A DNA stretch of 64,000 nucleotides from Gluconobacter cadivus (lineage in GTDB: Bacteria > Pseudomonadota > Alphaproteobacteria > Acetobacterales > Acetobacteraceae), in assembly GCF_015244745.1 (NCBI RefSeq), contig NZ_JABCQI010000002.1, positions 124,001 through 188,000 of the forward strand, given 5' to 3'. Shown in pieces: positions 17,623 to 26,949 of this stretch (position 1 is the stretch's first letter; each line of letters starts with the position of its first letter). The position numbers were made by a program, and so were the translations under genes. The notes under the pieces are model-generated. The model made no database searches, was not told where the DNA came from, and was given only the letters and a program-made list of their open reading frames with translations.

Positions 17623-18573
17623 TTATCGATGCCCGAACAGATGCCGGATGTCGTCGCCGAAATGCTGAAAGGCGGCGTGGGTGGAGCGGTGGCGGCGGTT
17701 GCCTTCTTCTGACACCACGGTCACAGTCGCCGTCATACCTGCGGCCAGCGTCAGGTCATCCGGGATCTTGTCGATCTTCACGCGCACTGGAATACGCTGC
17801 GCCAGCCGCACCCAAGTATAGACCGGGTCCACTTCCGGCAAACCCTGCTTGTTCACCTGCGCGTTATTGCTGGCAATACCGCGCGTGATGCTTTCGACAT
17901 GCCCGAACAGCGGATCGTGATACCCCATCAGATCCATGCGAACGAGATCGCCCTCATCAAGATCATGGACCTTGGTTTCTTCGAAATAACCGTCCACCCA
18001 GTAGGAACTGGTGTCGATGATGTGGATGTTGACCACACCGGCGGTGGCGAAATCGCCGGGTCGCATGATGAGGTTGGTCACAATGCCGTCGATGGAACTG
18101 CGGACCTGCGTTCGCTCAAGATTGATTTCGGCCTGATGCTCCGCGGCTTCGGCTGCGGCGTACTGGGCCTGCATCTGCTGCGAAAGCGCTTCGTACTGCC
18201 GTTTTTCTTCGACTGAAACGGCGGTTCCGGGGATGGCCTTGCGCCACTGGGACTGCACGAGGCGAAATTCCAGATCAGCTTTGCGCTCGGCCACATGGGC
18301 CTTGGCCGTCTCCAGCGCCACCTTGAAATCGAACGGGTCGATGACGTAGAGCACCTCACCCTTGTGGACGAACTGGTTGTCCTTCACCAGAACCTCGATG
18401 ATCTGTCCCGAAACGCGCGGCGCGATATTGGCGACCTGCGCACGCACCTGTCCGTTCCGCGTCCAGGGCGAGGCGGTGTAGTAATCCCACAGAATGACGA
18501 CCACGAGCGCCGCCACTGCAAGAATGCAGAGCGTGATGGTCAGGCGGATCAGGCGATGGGCACTGGAAAGCAC
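17623..18573 (-). CDS. HlyD family periplasmic adaptor (AaeA/EmrA-like)
   Basis: Membrane-fusion protein of a FUSC-type efflux system, 316 aa. One N-terminal TM helix (~12-30), a barrel-sandwich/lipoyl half (NGQVRAQVANIAPRVSGQI and RSSIDGIVTNLIMRPGDF), a coiled-coil hairpin between them (~80-150, Gln/Ala/Glu-rich) and a beta-barrel domain (SSYWVDGYFEETKVHDLDEGD) are visible. Start GTG at 18573 with AAGGTG upstream. Third gene of a FUSC-DUF1656-HlyD operon, the arrangement of aaeBXA-type hydroxylated aromatic acid efflux pumps. Confidence 0.92.
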   Translation of the reverse strand: MLSSAHRLIRLTITLCILAVAALVVVILWDYYTASPWTRNGQVRAQVANIAPRVSGQIIEVLVKDNQFVHKGEVLYVIDPFDFKVALETAKAHVAERKADLEFRLVQSQWRKAIPGTAVSVEEKRQYEALSQQMQAQYAAAEAAEHQAEINLERTQVRSSIDGIVTNLIMRPGDFATAGVVNIHIIDTSSYWVDGYFEETKVHDLDEGDLVRMDLMGYHDPLFGHVESITRGIASNNAQVNKQGLPEVDPVYTWVRLAQRIPVRVKIDKIPDDLTLAAGMTATVTVVSEEGNRRHRSTHAAFQHFGDDIRHLFGHR

Positions 18574-18612
18574 GGGACGGTCACCTTGGGTTCGGTTCGA
18601 AACAGGAAAAGG

Positions 18613-18813
18613 TCAGAGGATCAGGGTGTAAAGGCCGATCAGACAGATCAGGATGCCGAACTGGGCCAGAGGCGGATCCCAGACGAAACGCCACAGATCG
18701 AACCAGGCCAGAATCCAGCGCAGAACGGCCAGTGTCAGCAGGGCCAGCGCCAGATTGATGACGAAAGCCGACACCAGCACGCCATCAAGGTCAACGACCT
18801 GTGTCGTCACCAT
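18613..18813 (-). CDS. DUF1656 inner-membrane protein (AaeX-like)
   Basis: A 66-aa protein with two predicted TM helices (~12-38 and ~46-64) and the family's conserved W-x4-D-x-WRFVWDPPLAQF segment between them. It overlaps the upstream FUSC gene by 7 bp (start codon inside the TGG-TGA end) and precedes the HlyD gene by 39 bp. Members of this family always accompany FUSC pumps, but their molecular role is not known. Confidence 0.9.
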   Translation of the reverse strand: MVTTQVVDLDGVLVSAFVINLALALLTLAVLRWILAWFDLWRFVWDPPLAQFGILICLIGLYTLIL

Positions 18814-20816
18814 CGCTTGCGTCCTATTCCATAATGATGCACGGCCGAGCGGTTCAGACGCACCATGGTCCGCACCGATTCCAGACCGCCGATACAGTTG
18901 ATGATCATGGACTGCTCCTCGCGGATGCCGTCTGAAAGCCGCTCGTAAAACATGGCCTGAAGCTCGGGGATTTCAGCTTCCAGAAGACCGAGCCTGTCAT
19001 GCGCCAGCAGACGCCGCACATGGCGGACCATGGGTTTGAGGCCGGGAAGATGCCCGGCTTGATCCAGATAATTCCGGACGCGGGCAATGGTGCTGGAAAA
19101 ATCCTCCAACGCGACGAAACGGTTGAAAACCCGACGGGAACGCAGCCCCGGATCGTGCAGCCGGTCCGTCCACATCAGGAACTGGCTGAGGCGTTCGTAT
19201 TTCCGGCTCAGAAGCGGCGGCCCCATCCGCTCGCCGTGCCCGGCAAGCTGCAGTTCCAGATCATGGGCGATGGAGACCGCCAACCGGAATCGGTGCCGTC
19301 GCGCGGTCGGTGGCCAGAGCAACACCAGCAATACGAAAGAAAGCACGGCCGCCAGCGCATAGAACGTGTTGCGCGTGATGAAGGCCAGCGGATCGTAGTT
19401 GTGATGGTTGCCGAGCGCGATGAACACCAGAAAGAACACGCCATAATTAAAGCCAATGGCGCTGGTTTTCGGGTTCATCAGCAGCAGACAGGAAATCACG
19501 GTCTGCGGCAGCAGCACCAGCGCAAGGCTCAGCATGCTGCCCACATGCGGCAGGATCATGAAATCCAGCCCCGCCGCCACGAGAATACCTGCGGGCATCC
19601 CGATAATAGCGCCCTTGCCGAACTCCGCCGTGTCGATCGCGGTGGAGGCCAGCGTCAGGACCAGCGCCGTCTGGGACAGGGAGGTCACGGAGGCCGGAAT
19701 GCTGGAGGCCAGACACAGAGCGGCCGCAACGCTAAAGCCCAGCAGCACGCGCATGGCGTTGATGAAGGCCGTCACGTAATCCGGATTGCTCGCAAGATGC
19801 GCCAGCTTAAGCGCATCGCCCGCCGGTGTGGCGCGCAGAAGCGTGTTCATGCCGGTGCGGATATGCAGACGGTTGCTGAGAAGCGTCGAACACCGCTCCA
19901 GAAACCATGCTTCGCGGGCGGAGGGCACGAAATCCGGGTCTTCCGCACGGATTTTATCCAGAATCGTATCCATCGTCTCAAGACGGGTCGTGCCGTCCTC
20001 GGAGCGCTCGTGCCAGGCCCGAACGTGACGGATCAGCAGGTCGGAAATGCCGCCGGTCTCCAGCAGCCATGCAATCGCACGGCTCGTGGTCAGAACCGTG
20101 AGCATGCCAATAATGCCCAGCCGCGCGCCCGCCATCCGCAAACGCCCGCGCTCGACTTCCGTTCTGGCGTAGGAAATCTGGGTCATGAGCGCGAGGATTT
20201 CGCCGCTCAACCCGATCATTTCCTCAGGCGTGGCAATCGGATCGCCCATAATGGCGGACTTGCCGGTCTGTCTCACGCGATGCGACAGCGTCTCCATGGC
20301 TTTCGAAAGCCTGCGCCAGGCTTCGGGGGACCCGGAGAGAATGTTCACAACCGCAATAGACGCAACGCCGATGGCGATATCAGACGCGCGGGCGATGCTG
20401 ACGGGATAGATGTTCTGCGGATCATCCATCGTCGGGAGCGCCACCAGTGCGACGGTATACCCCGCCAGCAGCGCGCCGTAGGAGCGGAAATCACGCTCAA
20501 GCGACCCCACGAACGCGCAGGCCGCAATCCACAGGGCCGCGCCGCCGAGAAACAGGGCGCGCTCCTGATTGAACATCGCGACGAGAATGATGGAAACGCC
20601 GACACCAAGCACAGTCCCGGCCAGACGGTAAAACGCCTTGGACAGCGCCTGTCCCCGCAGAGGCTGCGCGAGGATCATGACCGTCACGCCCGCACTGGCG
20701 GGTGAATCAAGCTGGGACCAGAAGGCCGTTCCCAGCGCCAGCACAAGTGCAGACCATGTTCTGAGACTGAACTGGACCCATCCGGGGCGGAAGACTGACT
20801 GTAGTGCAGCGGTCAA
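18807..20816 (-). CDS. FUSC family efflux transporter (AaeB-like)
   Basis: Inner-membrane exporter of 669 aa with the duplicated FUSC layout: an N-terminal bundle of TM helices (~15-160; PASAGVTVMILAQPLRGQALSKA contains the family's conserved segment), a cytosolic region (~165-340), a second TM bundle (~345-500) and a C-terminal cytosolic domain. The start is TTG at 20816, supported by GGGGAG 8 nt upstream. First gene of the FUSC-DUF1656-HlyD operon; likely exports aromatic or other weak acids, by analogy only. No dedicated LysR regulator is adjacent. Confidence 0.9.
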   Translation of the reverse strand: MTAALQSVFRPGWVQFSLRTWSALVLALGTAFWSQLDSPASAGVTVMILAQPLRGQALSKAFYRLAGTVLGVGVSIILVAMFNQERALFLGGAALWIAACAFVGSLERDFRSYGALLAGYTVALVALPTMDDPQNIYPVSIARASDIAIGVASIAVVNILSGSPEAWRRLSKAMETLSHRVRQTGKSAIMGDPIATPEEMIGLSGEILALMTQISYARTEVERGRLRMAGARLGIIGMLTVLTTSRAIAWLLETGGISDLLIRHVRAWHERSEDGTTRLETMDTILDKIRAEDPDFVPSAREAWFLERCSTLLSNRLHIRTGMNTLLRATPAGDALKLAHLASNPDYVTAFINAMRVLLGFSVAAALCLASSIPASVTSLSQTALVLTLASTAIDTAEFGKGAIIGMPAGILVAAGLDFMILPHVGSMLSLALVLLPQTVISCLLLMNPKTSAIGFNYGVFFLVFIALGNHHNYDPLAFITRNTFYALAAVLSFVLLVLLWPPTARRHRFRLAVSIAHDLELQLAGHGERMGPPLLSRKYERLSQFLMWTDRLHDPGLRSRRVFNRFVALEDFSSTIARVRNYLDQAGHLPGLKPMVRHVRRLLAHDRLGLLEAEIPELQAMFYERLSDGIREEQSMIINCIGGLESVRTMVRLNRSAVHHYGIGRKRW

Positions 20817-20983
20817 GAGCGGTACTCCCCACCCGACACAGACTTCATCAGAAACAGTCCCACGGCCCTCATTACCAGAATCAGACTTCCGACCTTAAGA
20901 GCAGCGGGCCGGAAAAGTTAGTCCTCGAATCTTCTGGACATGTTTTGACAGACGGCACGGATCTCTCTGCCAGAGCGCGCCAG

Positions 20984-21421
20984 TCAGTCTTCTTCGGCAG
21001 GCAGGGCGTTGCAGGCCGCTGTCAGCTTGGGGTCCGGATGATCGGTGGCCTTGCGGCAGTAGGTCCGTGCATCGGCACCACACATATTCGTGACATCCTC
21101 CATTTCAGAGGACAAGACATCGCGCGCAACGCCAATATCCTGATTGTGTTCGGGGTCGATGCCCTCTTCCTTGCCCAGAGCCGTCTGGGCCTGATGCATT
21201 TCCTTGAGCGCGTTGATACAGGAGTCGCCCGCGGCATCCGGATTGGTCTGAAGCACCCGGAGGATCTTGTTGATGGCGAAACCCTGCTGGTTGATCGTCG
21301 GATCGTCGTCGTTGGTCTTGGCTTCTCCGTCATCCGCTCTTGCGGCCACGGGCGCGGCAAGGGCGACGGCGAGAGGAAGAAGAGCCAGCAGCAGGGCGGG
21401 GCGGGAATGGCGCTTGATCAT
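20984..21421 (-). CDS. Exported hypothetical protein with four cysteines
   Basis: A 145-aa protein starting with a Sec signal peptide (MIKRHSRPALLLALLPLAVALAAPVAARAD), then an acidic mature part with Cys in DSCINALKE, NMCGADA, TYCRKAT and TAACNALP. This suggests two disulfides in a small helical periplasmic protein. The frame can be extended 33 codons upstream, but only the start at 21421 exposes the signal peptide. No family recognised. It is not in an obvious operon; the FUSC operon promoter region (20817-20983) lies beyond its stop. Confidence 0.65.
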   Translation of the reverse strand: MIKRHSRPALLLALLPLAVALAAPVAARADDGEAKTNDDDPTINQQGFAINKILRVLQTNPDAAGDSCINALKEMHQAQTALGKEEGIDPEHNQDIGVARDVLSSEMEDVTNMCGADARTYCRKATDHPDPKLTAACNALPAEED

Positions 21422-21639
21422 GAAACTGACGTTAGGAGAAAATCCCGGCCGGACAAAGACCCTGAACGACGACGCTGTTGCAGGTTGTTGCAAATCGGCA
21501 GCATCAAGGAATTCCGCCACACGGATGGCTTGTCAGCTTGACTCTACAGGGCGGGATGGGTAATCGGGGCCATTCTTTCGCGGGCGTTTTGGCCCGCTGT
21601 CCGGTCCGCAAGGGCCTTACCCGTCGAGAGCCTGCAACC

Positions 21640-21765
21640 ATGAAGATCCGCAACAGCCTGAAGTCCGCCAAGGTCCGCGACAAGGACTGCCGCGTTGTCC
21701 GCCGCCGCGGCCGCGTTTACATCATCAACAAGAAGAACCCGCGCATGAAGGCTCGCCAGGGCTGA
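21640..21765 (+). CDS. rpmJ: 50S ribosomal protein L36
   Basis: A 41-aa basic protein ([20 protein letters not shown], then [21 protein letters not shown]), a clear L36. Only one Cys remains, so it is the zinc-independent (C-minus) type instead of the four-ligand zinc-ribbon type. It binds 23S rRNA in the large subunit. The ATG at 21640 gives the exact family N-terminus. Confidence 0.96.
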   Translation: MKIRNSLKSAKVRDKDCRVVRRRGRVYIINKKNPRMKARQG

Positions 21766-21782
21766 ACCCCTTGGTCTGCCGG

Positions 21783-22436
21783 ATGACGGACAAACGGCGC
21801 TGGCTGATGGCTGGCGCCGTTCTGCTTTGTAGCCCGGCCCTGACTTTTCTGCCAGTTCAGGCCGCACCCGCCGCAAATCCTGCCGCGCCCGGCCCCGCAG
21901 TCTCTCCGACTGCCAAACCGCCCGCCTCCGCGCCCCGCCCACCGCGCAAAACGCTTCATGACCGCCTCATGGACGCGGAAAAAGCGCTCGCCATGGCCGG
22001 GAACGAAAAACAGGCTGGCGAGATTTCCGAACGTGCCGAAGGCCTCCGCAGCCGCGCCCTGACCGGCAGCGTGCAGATGCTCATTACCGATTCGCACGAT
22101 GCGCTGGAAAAACATGATTTCCAGCAGGCTCAGGACGACCTGACCGCCGCCATCACCATCCAGCCCGACCAGCCCATCCTCTACCGTCAGCGTGCGGCCA
22201 TCCGGCTGGCGGCGGGCGACAATAATGGCGCAATCACCGATCTGGGCGTCACCCTTCAGGCCGATCCCGGCGATCCCACGGCATGGGGGATGCTCGCGGA
22301 AGCCGAACATGACCGGCACGAACCCGAAGCCGCCCTGCGCGCCTTCCACCAGATGCTGCTTCTGAACCCGAAATCGCCCGATTCCGACACGCAGCTTAAA
22401 ACACTGGAAAAGGCCCGCGACGGTCAGCAGGACTGA
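21783..22436 (+). CDS. Exported TPR protein
   Basis: A 217-aa protein with a signal peptide (residues 1-~30, RRWLMAGAVLLCSPALTFLPVQAA), an Ala/Pro-rich linker (~30-65) and a helical C-terminal part. Three TPR-like units can be seen (SHDALEKHDFQQAQDDLTAA, DNNGAITDLGVTLQADPGDP, HEPEAALRAFHQMLLLNPK). It is probably a periplasmic scaffold; partner unknown. An in-frame TTG four codons upstream is ignored in favour of ATG at 21783. It lies 17 bp after rpmJ and could be cotranscribed. Confidence 0.75.
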   Translation: MTDKRRWLMAGAVLLCSPALTFLPVQAAPAANPAAPGPAVSPTAKPPASAPRPPRKTLHDRLMDAEKALAMAGNEKQAGEISERAEGLRSRALTGSVQMLITDSHDALEKHDFQQAQDDLTAAITIQPDQPILYRQRAAIRLAAGDNNGAITDLGVTLQADPGDPTAWGMLAEAEHDRHEPEAALRAFHQMLLLNPKSPDSDTQLKTLEKARDGQQD

Positions 22437-22529
22437 CGCCTCCGCGCCCTTCTCTTCCACGAGTTGCTCTGGCAACCCCTTGTAATGTGATGTGTTGATC
22501 CCCTGATTCCATTTTTCAGGAGATCCCGT

Positions 22530-22772
22530 ATGACCAAGCCATCCCCCGCCGCCGAAACCGCCATCGCAGACGTCAGCTCCAAGAAAAGCTGCTGCTCCAA
22601 AATGAAGACCTGCTGTCAGAAGGCTACGCGCGCCCGTGAAATCGGCCTTGCTGGCATGACGGCCATGGCGACGTTCGGACCTAAGCGTTTCCGCCCGTAT
22701 TTTCAGCAGATCCTGGCTGTCATCGCAGTCGTGACCGCCACGGTCGAGTTCTTCCGCAAGCGTAAGGGCTGA
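22530..22772 (+). CDS. Small Cys-rich hypothetical protein
   Basis: An 80-aa protein with AGGAG at good spacing from its ATG. N-terminal half is hydrophilic with a paired-Cys cluster, KKSCCSKMKTCCQK (~residues 18-31), a possible soft-metal site. The C-terminal half has one likely TM or amphipathic helix (FQQILAVIAVVTATVEFF, ~58-75) ending in a basic FRKRKG. Function unknown. It stands between the TPR gene and convergent priA. Confidence 0.65.
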   Translation: MTKPSPAAETAIADVSSKKSCCSKMKTCCQKATRAREIGLAGMTAMATFGPKRFRPYFQQILAVIAVVTATVEFFRKRKG

Positions 22773-22783
22773 TTTTTCCAGCC

Positions 22784-25024
22784 CTAAAGGAAGGAAATGG
22801 GGTCGATATCGATATCGACCTTTGCTCCGCCCGTGGGTTTGATATCTCCCAGCCACTGACGCAGGATCGGCTGTACGGCAATGCCCCGCATCGTCCGTAG
22901 CAGCAGTCTGCGCCGGTGTCGTCCACGCAAGACGGCGAGCGGGGCGGGAGCAGGTCCCAGAACCTGCACTCCTTCCCGCTCCGGCGCGGAGAGCGCAATC
23001 TCCCGCGCCAATGCGTCCGCCGCGTCCGCACTGGGCGCGCTCACGATCAGCGCCGCAAGTCGTCCGTAAGGCGGCCAAAAAGACGGGCGCCTCTGCTCCG
23101 CTTCCTGTTCCATGAAGGTCTGGAAATCGTTAGAGACCAGCGCCGTCATGACCGGATGCTCGCCCACATAGCTCTGAAGCAGCACGCGCCCGCGATGCTC
23201 CGCACGGCCCGCACGGCCCGCCACCTGATGCAGAAGCTGCACCGTCCGCTCCGCCGCGCGCAGATCCCCGCCGCCCAAACCAAGATCGGCATCCACGACG
23301 CCCACGAGTGTCAGTTTCGGGAAATGCCAGCCCTTGGCCACGATCTGCGTGCCAATGATGAGATTAACCTCTCCGTCCGAAATTTTCCGCACCGCCTCCG
23401 CCGTGGCGGCCGGGGAGCCGAGCGTATCGGACGACATCACCAGCAGTTTTGCTTCCGGGAACCGTAGTTTTGCTTCTTCCGTAATGCGCTCGATTCCCGG
23501 CCCGATGGGCACGAGCGAATTCTCGGCGTGACATTCCGGGCAGTCTTTGGGAATCCGCTCGTTATGCCCGCAGTGATGACAGGTCAGAATACCCCGCGCC
23601 CGATGTTCCACCAGCCAGGCCGAACAGTTCGGACACTGCATCCGATGCCCGCACGCCCGACACAGCGTCAACGGCGCATAGCCGCGCCGGTTGAGGAACA
23701 GCATGGCCTGCTCCCCTTTTTCCAGCGTCTCGTCGATGGCGGTGCAGATTTTGGGCGACAGAAACAGGCCCCGCTCCGGTGGATCGGATCGCATATCCAC
23801 CAGTGAAACATCCGGCAGGGTCGCCCCACCATGCCGTGCGGTCAGGAGTTCATGCCGATAGCGCCCGCTCTCCACATTCGCGAGCGTTTCAAGCGATGGC
23901 GTGGCGGAGACAAGAATGGCGGGTGCATCCGCCAGACGGGCGCGCACGACCGCCATATCCCGCCCATGATACATGACGCCTTCTTCCTGTTTGAAGGCGC
24001 TTTCATGCTCCTCGTCCACAACAACGAGGCCCAGATCAGCAAACGGCAGGAACAGAGCCGATCGCGCGCCCACCACAACGCGGGCGCTGCCTTCCGCCAC
24101 GGCGCGCCAGGTCTCGCGCCGACGCTTGGCTCCGAGATCGGAATGCCAGACAGCAGGTTCTGCCCCGAAACGCCGGATGAACCGGTCCGTCCACTGGGCG
24201 GAGAGCGCGATTTCCGGCAGCAGAACCAGAACCTGCTTTCCCTTGGCCAAACAGGCGGCCACGGCCTCGAAATAGACCTCCGTCTTGCCCGATCCGGTCA
24301 CACCTTCCAGCAGCGTAACCTGAAACCGCCCGGCCTCGACGGGGCTGCACAATTCCTGCGCGACCTCGGCCTGTTCTACGGAAAGCTTCGGCGCGCCATG
24401 CGCCGGGTCCGGCAGACCGAACGGAGCGGCCGGAGCAATGACGGCCTCCCGCAGCAAACCGGCCGTAGCGAGACCGCGAATGACGGCCGCACTCGCCCCG
24501 CTGCGATCCCCCAGTTCGGCAGTGCTCATGGGTGTGGACGACGCAAAATTCAGCACGGACCGGCGCGCGGGCGTAATGCGCAGATCGCCTTCCGGCGCTT
24601 CCGTCCGCACCCAGCCCAGAGTGGGTTTGGGTGCATCTTTCAGATGAATGCGCGTCGCCATCGCCAGAACCAGCCCCGGCGGCGTGAGCGTATAGGCCGC
24701 CATCCAGTCGATAAAACGGCGCAGGCTTTGCGGGAGCGGGCGCACATCCAGCTTCCCGACAACGGGACGCAGACGTTCGAGCGGGAGTTCACGCCCGACC
24801 GGCAACGCGAAATCGGCAGGCAGCGTGCGGTCAGTTTCCCACACGCAGCCCACGGTTTCGCGTCGGCCCAGCGGGACCGTCACGAGATCTCCCGGCTCAA
24901 GCGGCATGGGGGCCAGATAGTCGAGCGGCCCCGGAAACGGCAGCGGCACGAGCACCGAAACGCGCGTTCCGGTGGAAGGTGGCTTTCGCCGGGGATCAGG
25001 CTTGGATAGGCTGCTGGATGCCAT
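22784..25024 (-). CDS. priA: Primosomal protein N' (replication restart helicase PriA)
   Basis: Superfamily 2 3'-5' helicase that reloads the replisome at repaired forks. It has 746 aa. The N-terminal 3'BD (SVLVPLPFPGPLDYLAP), Walker A GVTGSGKTEVYFE, DEEH box VVDEEHESAFKQE, and the zinc domain with four Cys pairs (CRACGHRMQCPNCS; CHHCGH; CPECHAE) are in order. C-terminal helicase motifs include GTQIVAKGWHFPKLTLVG and HQVAGRAGRA. Divergent from xerC with 33 bp between. Confidence 0.96.
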   Translation of the reverse strand: MASSSLSKPDPRRKPPSTGTRVSVLVPLPFPGPLDYLAPMPLEPGDLVTVPLGRRETVGCVWETDRTLPADFALPVGRELPLERLRPVVGKLDVRPLPQSLRRFIDWMAAYTLTPPGLVLAMATRIHLKDAPKPTLGWVRTEAPEGDLRITPARRSVLNFASSTPMSTAELGDRSGASAAVIRGLATAGLLREAVIAPAAPFGLPDPAHGAPKLSVEQAEVAQELCSPVEAGRFQVTLLEGVTGSGKTEVYFEAVAACLAKGKQVLVLLPEIALSAQWTDRFIRRFGAEPAVWHSDLGAKRRRETWRAVAEGSARVVVGARSALFLPFADLGLVVVDEEHESAFKQEEGVMYHGRDMAVVRARLADAPAILVSATPSLETLANVESGRYRHELLTARHGGATLPDVSLVDMRSDPPERGLFLSPKICTAIDETLEKGEQAMLFLNRRGYAPLTLCRACGHRMQCPNCSAWLVEHRARGILTCHHCGHNERIPKDCPECHAENSLVPIGPGIERITEEAKLRFPEAKLLVMSSDTLGSPAATAEAVRKISDGEVNLIIGTQIVAKGWHFPKLTLVGVVDADLGLGGGDLRAAERTVQLLHQVAGRAGRAEHRGRVLLQSYVGEHPVMTALVSNDFQTFMEQEAEQRRPSFWPPYGRLAALIVSAPSADAADALAREIALSAPEREGVQVLGPAPAPLAVLRGRHRRRLLLRTMRGIAVQPILRQWLGDIKPTGGAKVDIDIDPISFL

Positions 25025-25057
25025 GACCGTGTCTAACCTCCCCCGCTACGAAATGCC

Positions 25058-26023
25058 ATGACCGCATCCCTAATGGCGCTCGATGCCCTGCGCGACTGGA
25101 CCGAGTGGCTGACGCATGAAAAGCGCTCCAGCCCGCGCACGGTCGAAGCCTATCGCCACGACATCCTTCTGGCGCTGACGTTTTTCCAGCAGCATCTGGG
25201 CGGGGAGGTCACACTGGCCGATCTGGGAAAGCTGTCCCTCGCCGACCTGCGCGCCTGGCTCGCCCATGAAACGGCCCGCAGCGAAAAACCGACCCGCCGC
25301 GCCACCAGTGCCGACTCGCGAGCACGCTCGCGGGCGCGACATGTCTCGGCCCTGCGCTCCTTCTTCCGGTATCTGGCCCTGCGGCACGATCTGTCCAATC
25401 CCGCACCATCATTGCTCGCCACGCCACGCATGAAAAAGCGCCTGCCCCGTCCGTTGGGGCAGGAAGCGGCCCTTGCCGCGGCCGATGGCATTTCTGATGA
25501 CGCCGAAACCAGTCAGGCCGCCCTGCGCGACCGGGCGCTGTTCACGCTGCTCTACGGCACGGGGCTGCGGATCGGCGAGGCGTTGTCGCTCGACATCCGG
25601 GACCTGACGAATGCGGGGCAGAACATGCTGCGCGTGGTCGGCAAAGGCGGCAAGGAACGGCTCGTACCCCTACTTCCGGCGGTGATCGAGGCGCTCGAAA
25701 GCTGGAAAGCGGCCCATCCTTCCCCCGCGCCGGATGCGCCGCTGTTCTGCGGCGTGCGGGGCGGGCGGCTCAATCCTGGTGTGGCCCAGCGCGCCATGCG
25801 GAACTGGCGCAAGGGCGAAGGCCTGCCCGATTCCGCAACACCCCATGCCCTGCGCCATTCCTTCGCCACGCATCTGATGGAAGGCGGGGCAGACTTGCGC
25901 ACCATTCAGGAACTGATGGGCCACGCCAGCCTGTCCACGACGCAGGCCTATACGCTGGCGGACGAAAAACACCTGCTGGATGTGTGGCGCAAGGCCCATC
26001 CTCGCGCGGATCAGGAGTCATGA
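25058..26023 (+). CDS. xerC: Tyrosine recombinase XerC
   Basis: Site-specific recombinase resolving chromosome dimers at dif with XerD. It has 321 aa. N-terminal SAM-like core-binding domain (~10-120), catalytic domain with Arg in GTGLRIGEAL, Lys in GKGGKERLVP, HALRHSFATH (His-x-x-Arg), GHASLSTTQAYT (His and nucleophilic Tyr). It contains a Ser/Arg-rich insertion (SRARSRARHVSALRSFF region) in the core-binding domain. A domestic Xer is more likely than an element-borne integrase, since no mobile genes or attachment repeats flank it. Confidence 0.92.
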   Translation: MTASLMALDALRDWTEWLTHEKRSSPRTVEAYRHDILLALTFFQQHLGGEVTLADLGKLSLADLRAWLAHETARSEKPTRRATSADSRARSRARHVSALRSFFRYLALRHDLSNPAPSLLATPRMKKRLPRPLGQEAALAAADGISDDAETSQAALRDRALFTLLYGTGLRIGEALSLDIRDLTNAGQNMLRVVGKGGKERLVPLLPAVIEALESWKAAHPSPAPDAPLFCGVRGGRLNPGVAQRAMRNWRKGEGLPDSATPHALRHSFATHLMEGGADLRTIQELMGHASLSTTQAYTLADEKHLLDVWRKAHPRADQES

Positions 26024-26934
26024 AACGCCTCCTGTCCGCTGCCCTGATTCTGGGTCTTTGCACGACGACCGCCCCGGCGGCCCCGGTCTGCGAGATGAGC
26101 CGCGCCGTCGTGCTGCCACTGCGCGATGATGGCGGCTATCTGAGCGTCCCGGTGACAGTGAACGGCCATGATGCCTCGATGATCGTCGATACGGGCTCCG
26201 AAGGCAGCCTCATGACTCCGAGGGGCGTCGCAGCCTTCCACCTACCGCCCGATCCCCAGCATCGGACAATGATGCAGGGCCCGAACGGTGCCCCGCGTGT
26301 CGTGCCGAACGTCCGGATACAGGATTTGAAACTCGGCACACCCCGTTCGGGAGAACTCGCGCTCGGGGCCGGAACGATGGCGGTTGGCGCTCTCCCCGGC
26401 TCTCCCATGATCACGCCGCCCGTTTTCGGGCTGCTCGGCGCGGATGTGCTGGCGGATTACGATCTGGAATTCGACGTCCCGCACCAGCGCCTGACATTAT
26501 GGCGCGCCCGTCTGGGCTCCCATGTCTGCCAGCCCCCGCCTGTCTGGAGCGGTCACTGGACGAGCGTCCCTGTCCGCCGGATCTCAGGCCGCCTGACAGT
26601 GCCTTTCACGCTGGATGGATTGAGCGGAACGGCCCTTCTGGACAGCGGCGCACGCTCGCATATCGTCAGCACGGATTTCGCCCATCGCCTTGGCCTGACG
26701 GACGAGCAGCTCGCCCTTGATCCCGGCGGCATGACCTCGGGCGTGGATCTGCACGAACGCGCGTATCACTGGCACCATTTCAAACGCTTCGAACTGGGCG
26801 GTACCGTCTGGACCCGTCCCGTCCTGACCGTCGCCCCGGTCCACGATCAGGCCGACATGCTGCTGGGCTCCGACTGGTTCGCCCATCACGACATCTGGCT
26901 GTCCTACGCCAGTGGACAGTTGTTCTTTCGATAG
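26020..26934 (+). CDS. Retropepsin-like aspartic protease family protein, exported
   Basis: A 304-aa protein with a signal peptide (MKRLLSAALILGLCTTTAPA). It carries two Asp-Thr/Ser-Gly motifs: IVDTGSEGSLM (~53) and LLDSGARSHIVS (~210), each followed by a hydrophobic-hydrophobic-Gly-like strand, so it looks like two retropepsin lobes in one chain. ATG at 26020 overlaps the xerC stop (ATGA), so it is translated with xerC. Periplasmic location is inferred; the substrate is unknown. The second motif is DSG, which is acceptable in pepsin-fold enzymes. Confidence 0.82.
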   Translation: MKRLLSAALILGLCTTTAPAAPVCEMSRAVVLPLRDDGGYLSVPVTVNGHDASMIVDTGSEGSLMTPRGVAAFHLPPDPQHRTMMQGPNGAPRVVPNVRIQDLKLGTPRSGELALGAGTMAVGALPGSPMITPPVFGLLGADVLADYDLEFDVPHQRLTLWRARLGSHVCQPPPVWSGHWTSVPVRRISGRLTVPFTLDGLSGTALLDSGARSHIVSTDFAHRLGLTDEQLALDPGGMTSGVDLHERAYHWHHFKRFELGGTVWTRPVLTVAPVHDQADMLLGSDWFAHHDIWLSYASGQLFFR

Positions 26935-26949
26935 TTTCTGCCGACGATA

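Noticed and set aside
18999-20705. A 568-codon open frame on plus across the FUSC gene
   Set aside because: It is antisense to a well-supported FUSC gene, rich in Gln/His/Arg/Gly as expected for a shadow frame, and has no family features.
21717-23078. A 453-codon minus-strand frame across rpmJ-end, TPR gene and priA-end
   Set aside because: Overlaps three better genes, and no recognisable protein.
25058-26023. XerC-like gene as a phage or island integrase
   Set aside because: No attachment repeats, tRNA, excisionase or phage genes are adjacent, and it sits between priA and a small protein gene as in core genome.
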